Position numbers and translations under genes: made by a program | The notes under the pieces: model-generated | Told to the model about the DNA's origin: nothing | The model's database searches: none | What the model saw: only the letters and a program-made list of their open reading frames with translations | DNA from: Ohtaekwangia koreensis | GTDB taxonomy: Bacteria > Bacteroidota > Bacteroidia > Cytophagales > Cyclobacteriaceae | Reading direction: 5' to 3' | Length of the DNA: 64,000 nucleotides | NCBI RefSeq assembly: GCF_900167975.1 | Contig: NZ_FUZU01000004.1 | Span: forward strand, 682,001 to 746,000 | In this document: piece by piece, positions 10,070 to 18,955 of the stretch | How the letters are laid out: the number at the start of each line of letters is the position of its first letter | Numbering within the stretch: the stretch's first letter is position 1

Positions 10070-11821
10070 ATGAAAAAAAGCGCTCTCTTTATTGTTTCCG
10101 CCCTCGTGTTGGTGGCTATTGTATTGTTTATTTTTCAGCATCAACGAAAAGAAATCACGGAAGAAAAAATAAATAAAGAGCAAGTTGTATCTCCTGATTC
10201 CACCGACGAGCTCTGGTATAAGAAAAGCATCATCTATACCTTGGATGTAGAGGTGTTTAAAGATAGTGACCATGATGGCACTTGTGATTTTAAAGGATTG
10301 ATTTCGCGGTTGGGATATATAGATTCATTGGGCGCTGATGCTATATGGCTATCACCTTTTCAACCCACTCCCAATAAAGATGATGGTTACGATGTAAGTG
10401 ATTACTACCAGGTAGATAAACGCCTTGGTACACTGGACGACTTTACTGCTTTCATGCAGCGGGCTAAAGCTCTTAAAATGAAAGTGATTATGGACCTTGT
10501 AGTCAATCATACTTCAGATCAACATCCGTGGTTCAAGGAAGCAAGGAGTAATAAAAATTCACCTTACCGTCCGTGGTATGTATGGAGTAAAGAGCTGCCT
10601 GAAAATTATAATGTCGGCATGGTGTTTCCCGGTGTCCAAAAAACAATCTGGAGTTACGATAGTGTTGCCAACGAATTCTATTACCATCGATTTTATTCTT
10701 TTCAACCTGATCTGAATTCTCAATATAAACCGGTTCGAAAAGAAATAAAGAAGATCATTAAGTTCTGGATGGATCGTGGTATAAATGGATTCCGGTTAGA
10801 TGGTGTACCCTTCTTCATTGAGATTCCGCAGAAGACAGGTGAAAAATTCGAGCATCAATACGAAATGCTTACAGACATGCGACACTATGTTAACAGCCTT
10901 GACAAAGACGCTATTATACTTGGTGAAGCAAATGTACTTCCGGATGAGAATAAAGATTTCTTCGGAGAGCATGGTGATGGTATGCACATGATGTTTAATT
11001 TTTTTGTCAATCAACATTTATTTTATGCACTCGCTACAGGTAAAACTGATCCGTTGATAAATGCTTTGGAGCGTACGAAAGAAATTCCGAAGAATGCAGA
11101 ATGGGGACAATTTCTTAGAAACCACGATGAGGTAGATCTCGGCAGACTAAGTGAAAAAGAAAGAGAAGAAGTATATAAGAAGTTTGGTCCTGAAAAGAAT
11201 ATGCAGCTATATGATAGAGGTATACGCAGGCGGCTTGCACCAATGATGAACAATAATAAAAAGCAGTTGCAGCTTGCCTATAGCGTTTTGTTTTCACTCC
11301 CGAGTACTCCCGTGATGCGGTATGGTGACGAACTAGGAATGGGCGATGATCTCCGTTTGAAAGAACGATTGTCTGTGCGTACACCGATGCAATGGAACAA
11401 TACCAAGAACGCTGGCTTCACCAACAATGATAAGCCTGTACTACCCGTAATCAATACCGGTGCGTTCAGGTATGCGAATATAAATGTGAGTGATGAGCAA
11501 GCAGATTCAAGCTCATTTTTAAACTGGACGGTAAAGATGGTGAAGCTTCGTAAGAAGTGTCCGGAGATATCTTTCGGACAGTGGGATATACTGGATACTG
11601 GATCAGAAGGTATACTCGCGATTCACTATCAATGGAATAATCAGCATGTAATTACCCTCCACAATTTCACTGAACAAAAACAAGAGGTCACGATTCGTGA
11701 TAAAAGTCTTGACAATAAAACCCTGCGTGATATGATCACCGCTGAATATATACAGCACTCCAGGGATCGTCAAACTGTTTCTTTGGAAGGATATGGATAT
11801 AAATGGTTTCGGGTGCAGTAA
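10070..11821 (+). CDS. Membrane-anchored GH13 enzyme, trehalose-synthase-like
   Basis: A 583-residue alpha-amylase-family protein. The four GH13 motifs are intact: DLVVNHTS, the nucleophile D244 in GFRLDGVPF, the acid/base E286 in ILGEANV and the transition-state D353 in FLRNHDEVD. The segments VFPGVQK, YYHRFYSFQPDLN, RGIRRRLAP and VRTPMQW match trehalose synthase (maltose alpha-glucosyltransferase, GH13_16) better than other subfamilies. Trehalose synthases are usually cytoplasmic, but here residues about 5-23 form a hydrophobic segment after MKKS, so the catalytic domain should lie outside the inner membrane. Maltose-trehalose isomerisation is therefore only one possibility. An oligosaccharide hydrolase or transferase acting outside the inner membrane fits equally well. 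Confidence 0.82.
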   Translation: MKKSALFIVSALVLVAIVLFIFQHQRKEITEEKINKEQVVSPDSTDELWYKKSIIYTLDVEVFKDSDHDGTCDFKGLISRLGYIDSLGADAIWLSPFQPTPNKDDGYDVSDYYQVDKRLGTLDDFTAFMQRAKALKMKVIMDLVVNHTSDQHPWFKEARSNKNSPYRPWYVWSKELPENYNVGMVFPGVQKTIWSYDSVANEFYYHRFYSFQPDLNSQYKPVRKEIKKIIKFWMDRGINGFRLDGVPFFIEIPQKTGEKFEHQYEMLTDMRHYVNSLDKDAIILGEANVLPDENKDFFGEHGDGMHMMFNFFVNQHLFYALATGKTDPLINALERTKEIPKNAEWGQFLRNHDEVDLGRLSEKEREEVYKKFGPEKNMQLYDRGIRRRLAPMMNNNKKQLQLAYSVLFSLPSTPVMRYGDELGMGDDLRLKERLSVRTPMQWNNTKNAGFTNNDKPVLPVINTGAFRYANINVSDEQADSSSFLNWTVKMVKLRKKCPEISFGQWDILDTGSEGILAIHYQWNNQHVITLHNFTEQKQEVTIRDKSLDNKTLRDMITAEYIQHSRDRQTVSLEGYGYKWFRVQ

Positions 11822-11860
11822 TTAAGGCCCTGCATCATCGGCAGTAGAAGAGAAATAAAA

Positions 11861-11891
11861 AAGCTTCGAAATTTTTCGGATTTCGAAGCTT
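11861..11891 (-). terminator. Intrinsic terminator of tRNA-Ser
   Basis: A perfect 11-base-pair stem (11861-11871 with 11881-11891) around a 9-base loop, followed on the minus strand by a T-rich run (TTTTTATTT). It lies 15 bases beyond the 3' end of tRNA-Ser and fits rho-independent termination. Read on the plus strand the hairpin could also help end the GH13 transcript, though without a U-tract. Confidence 0.75.
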
Positions 11892-11906
11892 TGGCACAAA
11901 ATTGTG

Positions 11907-11994
11907 CGGAGAGACAGGGATTCGAACCCTGGATACCCTTTGGAGGTATACACACTTTCCAGGCGTGCTCCTTAAACCACTCGGACATCTCTCC
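11907..11994 (-). tRNA. tRNA-Ser(GGA)
   Basis: An 88-base class II tRNA. The acceptor stem pairs GGAGAGA with TCTCTCC, the discriminator base is G (usual for tRNA-Ser), the anticodon stem CACGC/GTGTG encloses the loop CTGGAAA with anticodon GGA, a long variable arm follows, and the T arm is CAGGG-TTCGAAT-CCCTG. It reads UCC and UCU codons. The 3' CCA is not encoded. The reading frame that crosses this region on the minus strand is simply translated tRNA. Confidence 0.97.
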
Positions 11995-12038
11995 TTTTAA
12001 GGGGCACAAAGAAATTAAGAATTTAGTCCGTTTGCAAA

Positions 12039-13103
12039 TTATGCTGTTAATTCTCCTGCTAAAGATAATCCAACCAACTCTTTTGCCCGTGTTGTTCCGT
12101 ATTCCCCCAGCAACAACATGAGTTTGGTTAAGGCTGCTTCCGTGGTCATGTCTGCACCGGGAATGACTCCGATCTGTTGCAGCTTCCGGCTGGTTTCATA
12201 GCGTCCTTGCAGTACTCGTCCACCCGGGCACTGAGACACATTCACGATAATAATGTCGCGTTCAATTGCCTTTTTCAATTCTTCAATAAGCCATGGAAGA
12301 GTCGGTGCGTTACCGGAGCCATACGTTTCAAGTACTACAGCGCGCAGGCCTGCTGTATTGAGAATCGCCTGCACAACGGGCTGGCTAATGCCCGGAAAAA
12401 GTTTCAGGATGGAAATGTTCGTATCAAATTTAGCGCGAAGGTTCAATGCGTTTTTCCTGGAAGGCACATTGATCACTGAAAAGTTATAGTCAATTTTTAC
12501 ACCTGCCTTGGCGAGTGGCGGATAATTACCGGAATCAAATGCATCGAACCGAAGGCTCTCTACTTTCTTCGAACGATTGCCTCGAAGCAATTCATAGTCA
12601 AAGTAAATACATACCTCCGGTACCAACGGAATATCATCTTTACGTGCTGAAGCTATATCCAGAGACGTGATGAGGTTTTCACGCGCATCGGAGCGTGGCT
12701 CACTGATTGGAAGTTGTGCACCTGTAAAGATCACAGGCTTGCTTAAACCTTCCAGCATAAAGCTCATCGCAGAGGCAGTATACGCCATCGTATCCGTTCC
12801 GTGCAACACTACAAAGCCATCGTTCTCATCGTAGTATTCATGAATGATCTTACCAATCAATTGCCAATGCTCAGGCTTGATGTTGGAAGAATCAATTGGA
12901 TTCTCGAATGATACTACTGTGATTTCAAGCAACAGATTTTTTAAAGAGGGCAAGTGCTCAACAATAGAAGCAAAGTCAAACGGAATAAGTACGCCATCCT
13001 TATCATACGTCATCCCAAATGTTCCTCCGGTATAGATGATCAGGATGCGCGACCGGGCTTTTCCCGGAAGGGCGGTGTTGATACTTATTTTTTTAAAATT
13101 CAT
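12039..13103 (-). CDS. ansA: Type I L-asparaginase
   Basis: A 354-residue cytoplasmic-type asparaginase that hydrolyses L-asparagine to aspartate and ammonia. The first catalytic triad region is seen in YTGGTFGM near residue 30, and the second in VVLHGTDTMAYTASAMSFML near residues 100-117, followed by FTGAQLPI. There is no signal peptide, and length fits the AnsA family. It lies upstream of tatD on the same strand with a gap of about 47 bases between the tatD start-side neighbour and its own start, so the two may or may not be co-transcribed. The start was kept at 13103, where MNFKKISIN precedes the first strand by a short basic stretch. Confidence 0.92.
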   Translation of the reverse strand: MNFKKISINTALPGKARSRILIIYTGGTFGMTYDKDGVLIPFDFASIVEHLPSLKNLLLEITVVSFENPIDSSNIKPEHWQLIGKIIHEYYDENDGFVVLHGTDTMAYTASAMSFMLEGLSKPVIFTGAQLPISEPRSDARENLITSLDIASARKDDIPLVPEVCIYFDYELLRGNRSKKVESLRFDAFDSGNYPPLAKAGVKIDYNFSVINVPSRKNALNLRAKFDTNISILKLFPGISQPVVQAILNTAGLRAVVLETYGSGNAPTLPWLIEELKKAIERDIIIVNVSQCPGGRVLQGRYETSRKLQQIGVIPGADMTTEAALTKLMLLLGEYGTTRAKELVGLSLAGELTA

Positions 13104-13150
13104 GGGCGAGATGGTATATATAGTTTGGTTGTTTCAAATGTATAGCAATG

Positions 13151-13918
13151 CTATGTAAATAATTTTATAGCATTCGTTGTGGTAATAGACCGGACGTCAT
13201 CAATGGATGCTTTTTTTATAGCAGCAAGTTTATGAGCGATCAATGGGATATAGGAAGGTTCATTGCGCTTACCGCGATGTGGTACCGGTGCCAGGTATGG
13301 ACTATCGGTTTCGAGTACAATATGCTCGAGTAAAATTTCAGGAAGGACTTTATCCAAGCCTCCATTCTTAAAGGTAACGACACCGCCTATACCGAGTAAA
13401 AATCCAAGTTTGATAATGCGATCTGCCTGGTCTGCATTACCCGAGAAGCAATGAAAAATTCCACGCAGTTTCCCATCGGATATTTTTTCAACCAATGCAA
13501 TGGTCTCGTCAATACTTTCACGACAGTGGATAACAACGGGAAGGTTATACTTCATCGCCCACTTCATCTGTATGGTGAACGCTTCCTGTTGCTGTTCCCA
13601 AAATGTTTTATCCCAATGAAGATCCGTTCCGATCTCTCCTACTGCGGCAAACTTTCGCTTCGATAACCATTCTTCCACGCGGTATAATTCGCGTTCAAAA
13701 TCTTTTTTCACATAACATGGATGCAAGCCCATCATGGCTACACAAACTCCGGCAGACCGACTCTCGAGTTCAAGCATATCATCGATGGAGGTATGATCGA
13801 TGTTGGGCATATAAATTTTGCGCACACCTTGTCGTTCACTTTCTGCCAGCATATCGATACGATCGGCTGCAAAATCGTTCAGGTATATGTGTGCGTGGGT
13901 ATCAATAAAATAATCCAT
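13151..13918 (-). CDS. tatD: TatD-family metal-dependent hydrolase
   Basis: A 255-residue TIM-barrel hydrolase. The metal-binding THAHIYL near the N-terminus, GEIGTDLHW, VIHCRE, IFHCFSG and the late ETDSPYL are the family signatures. TatD proteins are Mg-dependent DNases or D-aminoacyl-tRNA deacylase-like enzymes; the exact substrate here is not determined. I chose the ATG at 13918, which gives MDYFIDTHAH and has AGG just upstream, over the in-frame ATG 13 codons earlier. It lies upstream of ansA on the same strand, with 47 bases between its stop and the ansA start. Confidence 0.92.
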   Translation of the reverse strand: MDYFIDTHAHIYLNDFAADRIDMLAESERQGVRKIYMPNIDHTSIDDMLELESRSAGVCVAMMGLHPCYVKKDFERELYRVEEWLSKRKFAAVGEIGTDLHWDKTFWEQQQEAFTIQMKWAMKYNLPVVIHCRESIDETIALVEKISDGKLRGIFHCFSGNADQADRIIKLGFLLGIGGVVTFKNGGLDKVLPEILLEHIVLETDSPYLAPVPHRGKRNEPSYIPLIAHKLAAIKKASIDDVRSITTTNAIKLFT

Positions 13919-14064
13919 TCCTCGGGCTACTGTAAGCTTGCTTGATGTAAACTTCAAAAATAAAGAAATGGAAGTATCAATGTTGATAAAAACGGGAACA
14001 ATACAGAAGATATATTATTGGAAGGCGAAAGGGCTTGTGTGAATTAGTAGTATAGAACAGCAAA

Positions 14065-14104
14065 TCCCGGATTCTGATTCAGGATATTGATCAGCAATCC
14101 GGGA
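14065..14104 (-). terminator. Hairpin after the small membrane protein gene
   Basis: A 9-base-pair perfect GC-rich stem (14065-14073 with 14096-14104) that continues, after one bulged C, through five more pairs (CTGAT/ATCAG). It starts 9 bases after the stop of the minus-strand gene ending at 14113. The U-tract is poor, so it is terminator-like rather than a textbook terminator. Confidence 0.5.
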
Positions 14105-14112
14105 CTAAAAGA

Positions 14113-14325
14113 TCAAGAACGCTTCTGACCTATAACCAAAACAACAATTCCGGCAACGATCAGAATACCTCCGGTAACTGGCGACCAGTATATCGGTGTC
14201 TTCTCTTCTTTGTTGATTTCAATCGGTCCTACATCTACTACTTCTTTTTTAGTAATGATGTTAAAGCCTGTAAATACAGTCATCAGGATACCGAGGGCCA
14301 ACACAATAATTCCTACGGTTTTCAT
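14113..14325 (-). CDS. Small two-helix membrane protein
   Basis: A 70-residue protein with two predicted membrane segments (about residues 4-24 and 48-66) joined by a charged loop containing KKEVVDVGPIEINKEEK. It resembles the short DUF3185-like inner-membrane proteins of Bacteroidota, in which a first helix, a polar linker and a second helix ending in basic residues are typical. No function is known. It is followed by a strong hairpin and has no close co-directional neighbour, so it is likely a single-gene transcript. Confidence 0.7.
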   Translation of the reverse strand: MKTVGIIVLALGILMTVFTGFNIITKKEVVDVGPIEINKEEKTPIYWSPVTGGILIVAGIVVLVIGQKRS

Positions 14326-14463
14326 AGCGTTTAGTTAATGTTATAGTAACCATGCCATTCCGGCATTTGCTATACCCAAGGAAAAAAAGTGCCTGCCAGA
14401 ATTGTCTTTAAACAAAGCTTGAAAAGCCTATTCAATCCGGAAGTGGGTAGTGACTTCTACGTT

Positions 14464-14901
14464 TTAGATATCAATGTGATAAACGTCTTTTTCGTTACGC
14501 TGAATATTCTTAACAAAGAAACCTCCCGGCTGTGGGATCTCCTCGATAAGATCAAAATGCGTACATGATTTTGGTAACGCAGAAAATATCAGTAAAAAGT
14601 TATAAGTGGTGTTGTCTGGAATCAAAGTCCATAAAGGAGCAAAAGATATATTTTCGACATGGACTAAATCTGATCTTGAATTCGAGGAGCGATCGATCAG
14701 ATAAGTCGTTCTCCATATTCTGATGAGCATGTCTTTTGAATCGTTCTCAAAGTAACAATGAACGTAAACAAAGGAATCTTCGAGAAATTCAGGAGCGATG
14801 GAGGACAGTACATCTGTATCAACTTTCGGTTTTGTTTCCGGAAGTACCTTCGGCAACGTCTTTGAAAAATGAATTGCTGGTATTTCAAGTATAGCGCTCA
14901 T
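14464..14901 (-). CDS. Hypothetical protein
   Basis: A 145-residue soluble protein without signal peptide that I do not recognise. It contains alternating short beta-rich stretches (FVYVHCYFEND, DMLIRIWRTTYLID, YNFLLIFSALP) and ends in DVYHIDI, suggesting a small beta-sandwich. Coding is supported by reasonable composition, an ATG start and clear gaps to both neighbours, which is modest evidence. No operon partner is visible. Confidence 0.6.
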   Translation of the reverse strand: MSAILEIPAIHFSKTLPKVLPETKPKVDTDVLSSIAPEFLEDSFVYVHCYFENDSKDMLIRIWRTTYLIDRSSNSRSDLVHVENISFAPLWTLIPDNTTYNFLLIFSALPKSCTHFDLIEEIPQPGGFFVKNIQRNEKDVYHIDI

Positions 14902-15042
14902 GCAGCAGCAACGAATCGGGGTTCAGATTAAACAAAAATTATCCAGAGAAAGCCTGTCAGCAATTTAATATGGACAGGATTATAAACAAAGTCACGCCTT
15001 GCAAAAGCACCTTTCCTGCAATTAAAATCAATAAAATAAAGG

Positions 15043-15543
15043 CTACTCTTTTTCCTTTTTTGTCTTGGCCTTTTGTCCGGAGAGAGCCCGCATTTTAGAC
15101 TTCTCAACAATCTCGAATGCACGCTTTATACGACTGTCTATATTCTTCACGGAAGTGATATAGTATACCAGGCTTCGCTGATATCCTTGCGTAAATGTAT
15201 TCCAGATTTCAGCGGCTTCAGCATCCTGAGCAAGTACAGCCTCAAGCTCTTCTGGTATAACCAATTTATTGGGATCCGTCAACCTAAATATAACCTGAAC
15301 GCGATCGCCCTCTTTCAATTTTGCTGCCCTCCGAAGTATACTGCCCACCACCAGGTAACGGCTTCTGTCTTTTTTATACTGTATCGCCAATGCGAATGGA
15401 GTACCATTCATAGTGCCTTCTGTTCGGATCCGTCCTTTGGGAAGTTTTTCGAGTATAGCTTCCGGTACAAAAATTACGGTTGACTTCAATGTACCACGTA
15501 TTACTTCCAAAGGTGCTGTAAATCTGAAACTTTTCTCTTCCAT
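15043..15543 (-). CDS. DUF1905 and YdeI/OmpD-associated domain protein
   Basis: A 166-residue cytoplasmic protein. Residues about 5-95 match the DUF1905 small beta-barrel (EKLPKGRIRTEGTMNGTPF is typical), and residues about 105-155 match the YdeI/OmpD-associated helical domain (VPEELEAVLAQD then a stretch ending in RIKRAFEIVEKSKMR). Family members are linked loosely to envelope stress or bacteriocin tolerance, without a defined activity. The C-terminus is very lysine-rich. It is monocistronic by position. Confidence 0.82.
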   Translation of the reverse strand: MEEKSFRFTAPLEVIRGTLKSTVIFVPEAILEKLPKGRIRTEGTMNGTPFALAIQYKKDRSRYLVVGSILRRAAKLKEGDRVQVIFRLTDPNKLVIPEELEAVLAQDAEAAEIWNTFTQGYQRSLVYYITSVKNIDSRIKRAFEIVEKSKMRALSGQKAKTKKEKE

Positions 15544-15661
15544 ACAGTATACAATTACAAACCGGTTGGTAAAGATAATTTAAATCAGGGAGCCATCCAG
15601 TATATAGCAATGTTGCTGATAATGTATAACTTGCAGGCGCATTTTTAGTAAAAGCATTGGC

Positions 15662-16126
15662 ATGAACAAATTAGTAATCGGAAGCTTTAAAGAGTTTGAA
15701 CAATATGTTGGTAAAGAGCTTGGTACATCCGAGTATCTGCGGATCACACAAGATCAGATCAACAAATTTGCTGACGCTACACTGGATCATCAATGGATCC
15801 ATACCGACCCCGAGCGTGCCGCGGTAGAAAGTCCCTTTAAGAAAACGATAGCACATGGATATCTCGCGTTATCTGTTATACCCTATTTATGGGAACAGAT
15901 CGCAGAGATCAACAATATAAAAATGCTGATCAACTACGGCATTGAAAAACTAAAGTTCAATCAGCCTGTTATGGTAGAGGATGAAGTACGGCTAAAGGTA
16001 ACACTGGAATCACTCACTGATCTGCGTGGTATATCCAAAGCTCAACTTCTCGCAGAACTCGAAATCAAAGACAATAAGAAACCTGCTTTTATAGCAAGCA
16101 TTATTTTCCTGTATCATTTTAAATAA
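15662..16126 (+). CDS. MaoC-family (R)-enoyl-CoA hydratase-like protein
   Basis: A 154-residue single hot-dog-fold protein. The hydratase-2 motif is present: DATLDHQWIHTDPERA supplies the catalytic Asp and His, followed by KKTIAHGYLAL. Such enzymes hydrate trans-2-enoyl-CoA, usually in fatty-acid or branched-chain acyl-CoA metabolism; the acyl substrate cannot be told from sequence. It precedes a rhomboid protease gene by 8 bases, so the two are probably co-transcribed although functionally unrelated. Confidence 0.88.
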   Translation: MNKLVIGSFKEFEQYVGKELGTSEYLRITQDQINKFADATLDHQWIHTDPERAAVESPFKKTIAHGYLALSVIPYLWEQIAEINNIKMLINYGIEKLKFNQPVMVEDEVRLKVTLESLTDLRGISKAQLLAELEIKDNKKPAFIASIIFLYHFK

Positions 16127-16134
16127 CCTGCCCG

Positions 16135-16776
16135 GTGGAACAACCTATATTTGTTACCTATATTATTATTGGTGTTACTGTACTGATCAGCTTTCTTGGT
16201 TATAGCAATGAAGGCATTGTTCGGCAACTGATTATGAATCCTTACCAGATCAGCAAGAGACAACAATATTATCGTTTTGTAACCTCCGGTTTTTTGCATG
16301 CCGACCACATGCACTTGTTCTTCAATATGTTTTCGCTTTATTTTTTCGGAATAACGATAGAACAAATCTTCAGTGTTGTGTTTGGCTCTGCAGGTCCACT
16401 TTACTTCATCACACTCTATATTCTGGGTATCATTGTATCCGATATACCTTCGTTTCTGAAACACCGGAACAACCCTGGATATAATGCACTTGGAGCTTCA
16501 GGAGGTGTAGCAGCCGTGATCTTTGCGTCCATTATCTTTCAGCCGCTTGCGAACATTTATATATATTTTGTACCGGTTCCAGGCTTCATCCTGGGAATTG
16601 GTTATTTAATATTCTCGTGGTACCAGGGAAGAAAAGCAAATGATAATGTGAACCATGATGCGCATTTATACGGAGCCTTGTTCGGATTCCTTTTCTGTGC
16701 TGTGCTATATCCGCCATCACTACCTTATTTTGTTGAGCAGATCAAAAACTGGGATGTGCTAAGTAAGTATTTATAG
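16135..16776 (+). CDS. Rhomboid-family intramembrane serine protease
   Basis: A 213-residue polytopic membrane protein with about six hydrophobic segments. Rhomboid features are complete: the HMHLFFNMFSLYFFG segment (oxyanion Asn), the nucleophile Ser in ALGASGGVAAVIF and the catalytic His in NHDAHLYGALFGFLF. Rhomboids cleave single-pass membrane proteins within the bilayer. The start is a GTG at 16135, 8 bases after the MaoC stop; no ATG nearer the first membrane segment would keep the fold intact. The gene ends before a convergent DUF2721 gene. Confidence 0.9.
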   Translation: MEQPIFVTYIIIGVTVLISFLGYSNEGIVRQLIMNPYQISKRQQYYRFVTSGFLHADHMHLFFNMFSLYFFGITIEQIFSVVFGSAGPLYFITLYILGIIVSDIPSFLKHRNNPGYNALGASGGVAAVIFASIIFQPLANIYIYFVPVPGFILGIGYLIFSWYQGRKANDNVNHDAHLYGALFGFLFCAVLYPPSLPYFVEQIKNWDVLSKYL

Positions 16777-16800
16777 AGGTTATGACACGATCACTATAGA

Positions 16801-17301
16801 TCATGGCTTATCATCACCACCAGTATCAAAGTCTTTACTTTCCGCGATTATAAAATTCATTTCACGCTGTACGGATCGATACGCTATTCGTGTTTCAAGA
16901 ATGAATAATATAGTGCTATAAAACAGCACCGATATCCCGATCATGCCCAACACTGATGGAATCCAGATATAGTGACTCTGTGTTACTTCAACAACGCCTA
17001 TAGACATGCTCGTTGCTACAAACAACGCGAGCGCTACACAAATAGAACTGATAGCGCGTTGCAACAGCCATGCACGCCTGGTTGCCGAAACGATTTGCTT
17101 TGATAGCAACTGCTTACGCGCTTTTGAGAAAGCAGCCATCGTCTTTTCATTCGACATGACGTCAGAAATGGCACGGGCACGATCAATGGCTCTGTTCAGG
17201 CGCTGTGATGTAGTCAACAACAATGATCCTGACGCAAGAATCAACACGGCCGGAGTAATCATTGCCGAGAGTACGTTAAGCACAGCAGATAGTTCGCGCA
17301 T
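16801..17301 (-). CDS. DUF2721 family membrane protein
   Basis: A 166-residue protein with an N-terminal membrane segment (MITPAVLILASGSLLL), the conserved basic-acidic helix SQRLNRAIDRARAIS, and two further membrane segments near residues 80-102 and 112-134. This pattern is characteristic of DUF2721, a family of unknown function that is common in Bacteroidota. I chose the ATG at 17301 over the in-frame TTG seven codons upstream. It converges with the rhomboid gene. Confidence 0.85.
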   Translation of the reverse strand: MRELSAVLNVLSAMITPAVLILASGSLLLTTSQRLNRAIDRARAISDVMSNEKTMAAFSKARKQLLSKQIVSATRRAWLLQRAISSICVALALFVATSMSIGVVEVTQSHYIWIPSVLGMIGISVLFYSTILFILETRIAYRSVQREMNFIIAESKDFDTGGDDKP

Positions 17302-17428
17302 AATGAATGTGAAATAGTTCAAAATTAATCCTTACCAGGATTTTCAACATCATGATGCCAAACGCCTATAATAATGTGCCAGCGTTGCTGATATATAGTG
17401 CCGCACGATTTATGCAGTGGTCACTTCA

Positions 17429-17914
17429 TTAATTCGATTTTTCCATAAGTTCTGATACAGAAACTTCACGCGAAACGGTATATCCCCAAAAACCTATTTT
17501 GCCTTTTGTGCCATCACCTTTTGTGTTTTGAACCCATTCTTCATAATGTTCTTCAACATAGCTGGGCCATCCGTCCAGAATCTCAATGCTCATATCTACA
17601 AAGCCCACAAATGATGTAATATGCCACGACCACTTTTTGTTTCGCAGTACATCTTTATTTATACTATAGTTGTCATTCGGATCATTTGAAATCTCCGCCA
17701 GTATAATTCGTTTCTCCTTATTGGCTATAATGGCGCGCGCTTCCGCTATATCCTCCGGATCACTTAGTGGCAATATATAGGATTCACCCAAATGCAGATC
17801 CGTTTCTGTCACCAGGAAATAAACGAGGTTAGGATCAGCAACGGGTTTATTATCATCATCGCTACACGACAACAAGGATGTTATCAGCAGTAAGAACAAA
17901 ATCTTTGTTTTCAT
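17429..17914 (-). CDS. Lipoprotein with a BP74-like domain
   Basis: A 161-residue predicted lipoprotein: the N-terminal hydrophobic segment ends in LLSC followed by SDDD, and Asp at +2 and beyond fits Bacteroidota lipoproteins. The mature part has the pattern YFLVTETDL, DPEDIAEARAII, RIILAEI, WSWHI, FVDMSIEILDGWPSYVEEH and IGFWGYTVSREV. From memory this resembles the N-terminal domain of Dictyostelium BP74-like calmodulin-binding proteins and its bacterial relatives. That likeness is by eye and function is unknown. The start is the ATG at 17914 rather than the TTG three codons upstream. Confidence 0.7.
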   Translation of the reverse strand: MKTKILFLLLITSLLSCSDDDNKPVADPNLVYFLVTETDLHLGESYILPLSDPEDIAEARAIIANKEKRIILAEISNDPNDNYSINKDVLRNKKWSWHITSFVGFVDMSIEILDGWPSYVEEHYEEWVQNTKGDGTKGKIGFWGYTVSREVSVSELMEKSN

Positions 17915-18082
17915 ATCGTTCAATTTTTATAATAGACCCATTCCACAAAGGGATGGTTGGAAACGATTGTTAAAATCTTTAATACAAGTTCAATCGTTTA
18001 TTATACTTTACCTCTACAAAAACTTTGGTTTCAACCTGGATTACTTTATGATCTTATCACCGCTTATACTTTATTTGTGCAA

Positions 18083-18955
18083 ATGAATAAAGTCTCCGCC
18101 AGTCATATTATTACCGGGTTGTTGTTCTCCATGCTATGGGCATCGGCTTCGGTTGCAGGTAAATTTGGAATATACTCTGCAGAACCGCTGGTACTTTTCA
18201 CTACACGTTTCTTTCTAGCCGGTTCAATTTTGTTGGCCTTTACCTATGCAGTACAGAAGAGCAGGCTTCCCGTTGGAAAAGAATGGATGCAGTTAACTAT
18301 ATTCGGTGCATTCAACACAACGCTATACCTGGGTTTGTTCGTAGTCGCGCTTCAATTTGTGATGCCCGGTATAACTTCTCTTGCCATCGCATTAAATCCA
18401 TTGTTCATCAGCATCATGTCCGCCATCTGGATGAAGCGCAGGGTAAAGTCTCAGGAATGGTTGAGTATCCTTCTGGGTATTACCGGTGTGGCCATTGCTG
18501 CGTATCCATTACTTCAAACAAGCTATGCAACTCCTCTGGGTTTAATACTCCTGGCACTCAGTATGATCACGTATTCGTTTGGCTCGGTATACTATGCTGC
18601 AATTCCATGGACGTTGCCACGCACCACTATCAATGCATGGCAGGTATTTATAGGTGGCCTGTTATTGTCTCCGTTCGCATTAATTTTCCATAGCGGTGAT
18701 AATCATTTCGATCTGCGCTTCTGGTTGTCTTTAGGATGGCTTATTTTTCCGGTTTCAATTCTGGCGGTTCAACTGTGGCTTCGGTTATTAAAGTCCGATG
18801 CTGTGAAAGCATCGTTGTGGTTATACCTCTGCCCTATATTTGGGTTTCTGTATTCAACACTTTTACTGAATGAGCCTTTTACCATATATACTTTCGTAGG
18901 CACAGTGCTGGTAATGCTTGCTCTATATATAGGACAACGAAAGAAAAGCGTATAG
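18083..18955 (+). CDS. EamA/DMT-family transporter
   Basis: A 290-residue membrane protein with about ten hydrophobic segments arranged as two EamA repeats (LFSMLWASASVAGKFGI opens the first; LGLILLALSMITYSFGS opens the second). DMT transporters export amino acids, nucleosides or related metabolites; the substrate is not predictable. I chose the ATG at 18083 because the earlier in-frame start would add 42 residues that do not belong to the family. It converges with the DUF481 gene with no spacer. Confidence 0.88.
   Translation: MNKVSASHIITGLLFSMLWASASVAGKFGIYSAEPLVLFTTRFFLAGSILLAFTYAVQKSRLPVGKEWMQLTIFGAFNTTLYLGLFVVALQFVMPGITSLAIALNPLFISIMSAIWMKRRVKSQEWLSILLGITGVAIAAYPLLQTSYATPLGLILLALSMITYSFGSVYYAAIPWTLPRTTINAWQVFIGGLLLSPFALIFHSGDNHFDLRFWLSLGWLIFPVSILAVQLWLRLLKSDAVKASLWLYLCPIFGFLYSTLLLNEPFTIYTFVGTVLVMLALYIGQRKKSV

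Noticed and set aside
11770-12009. Minus-strand frame of 79 codons reading GEMSEWFKEHAWKVC and onward
   Set aside because: It is the translation of tRNA-Ser(GGA) and its flanks, a common false gene.
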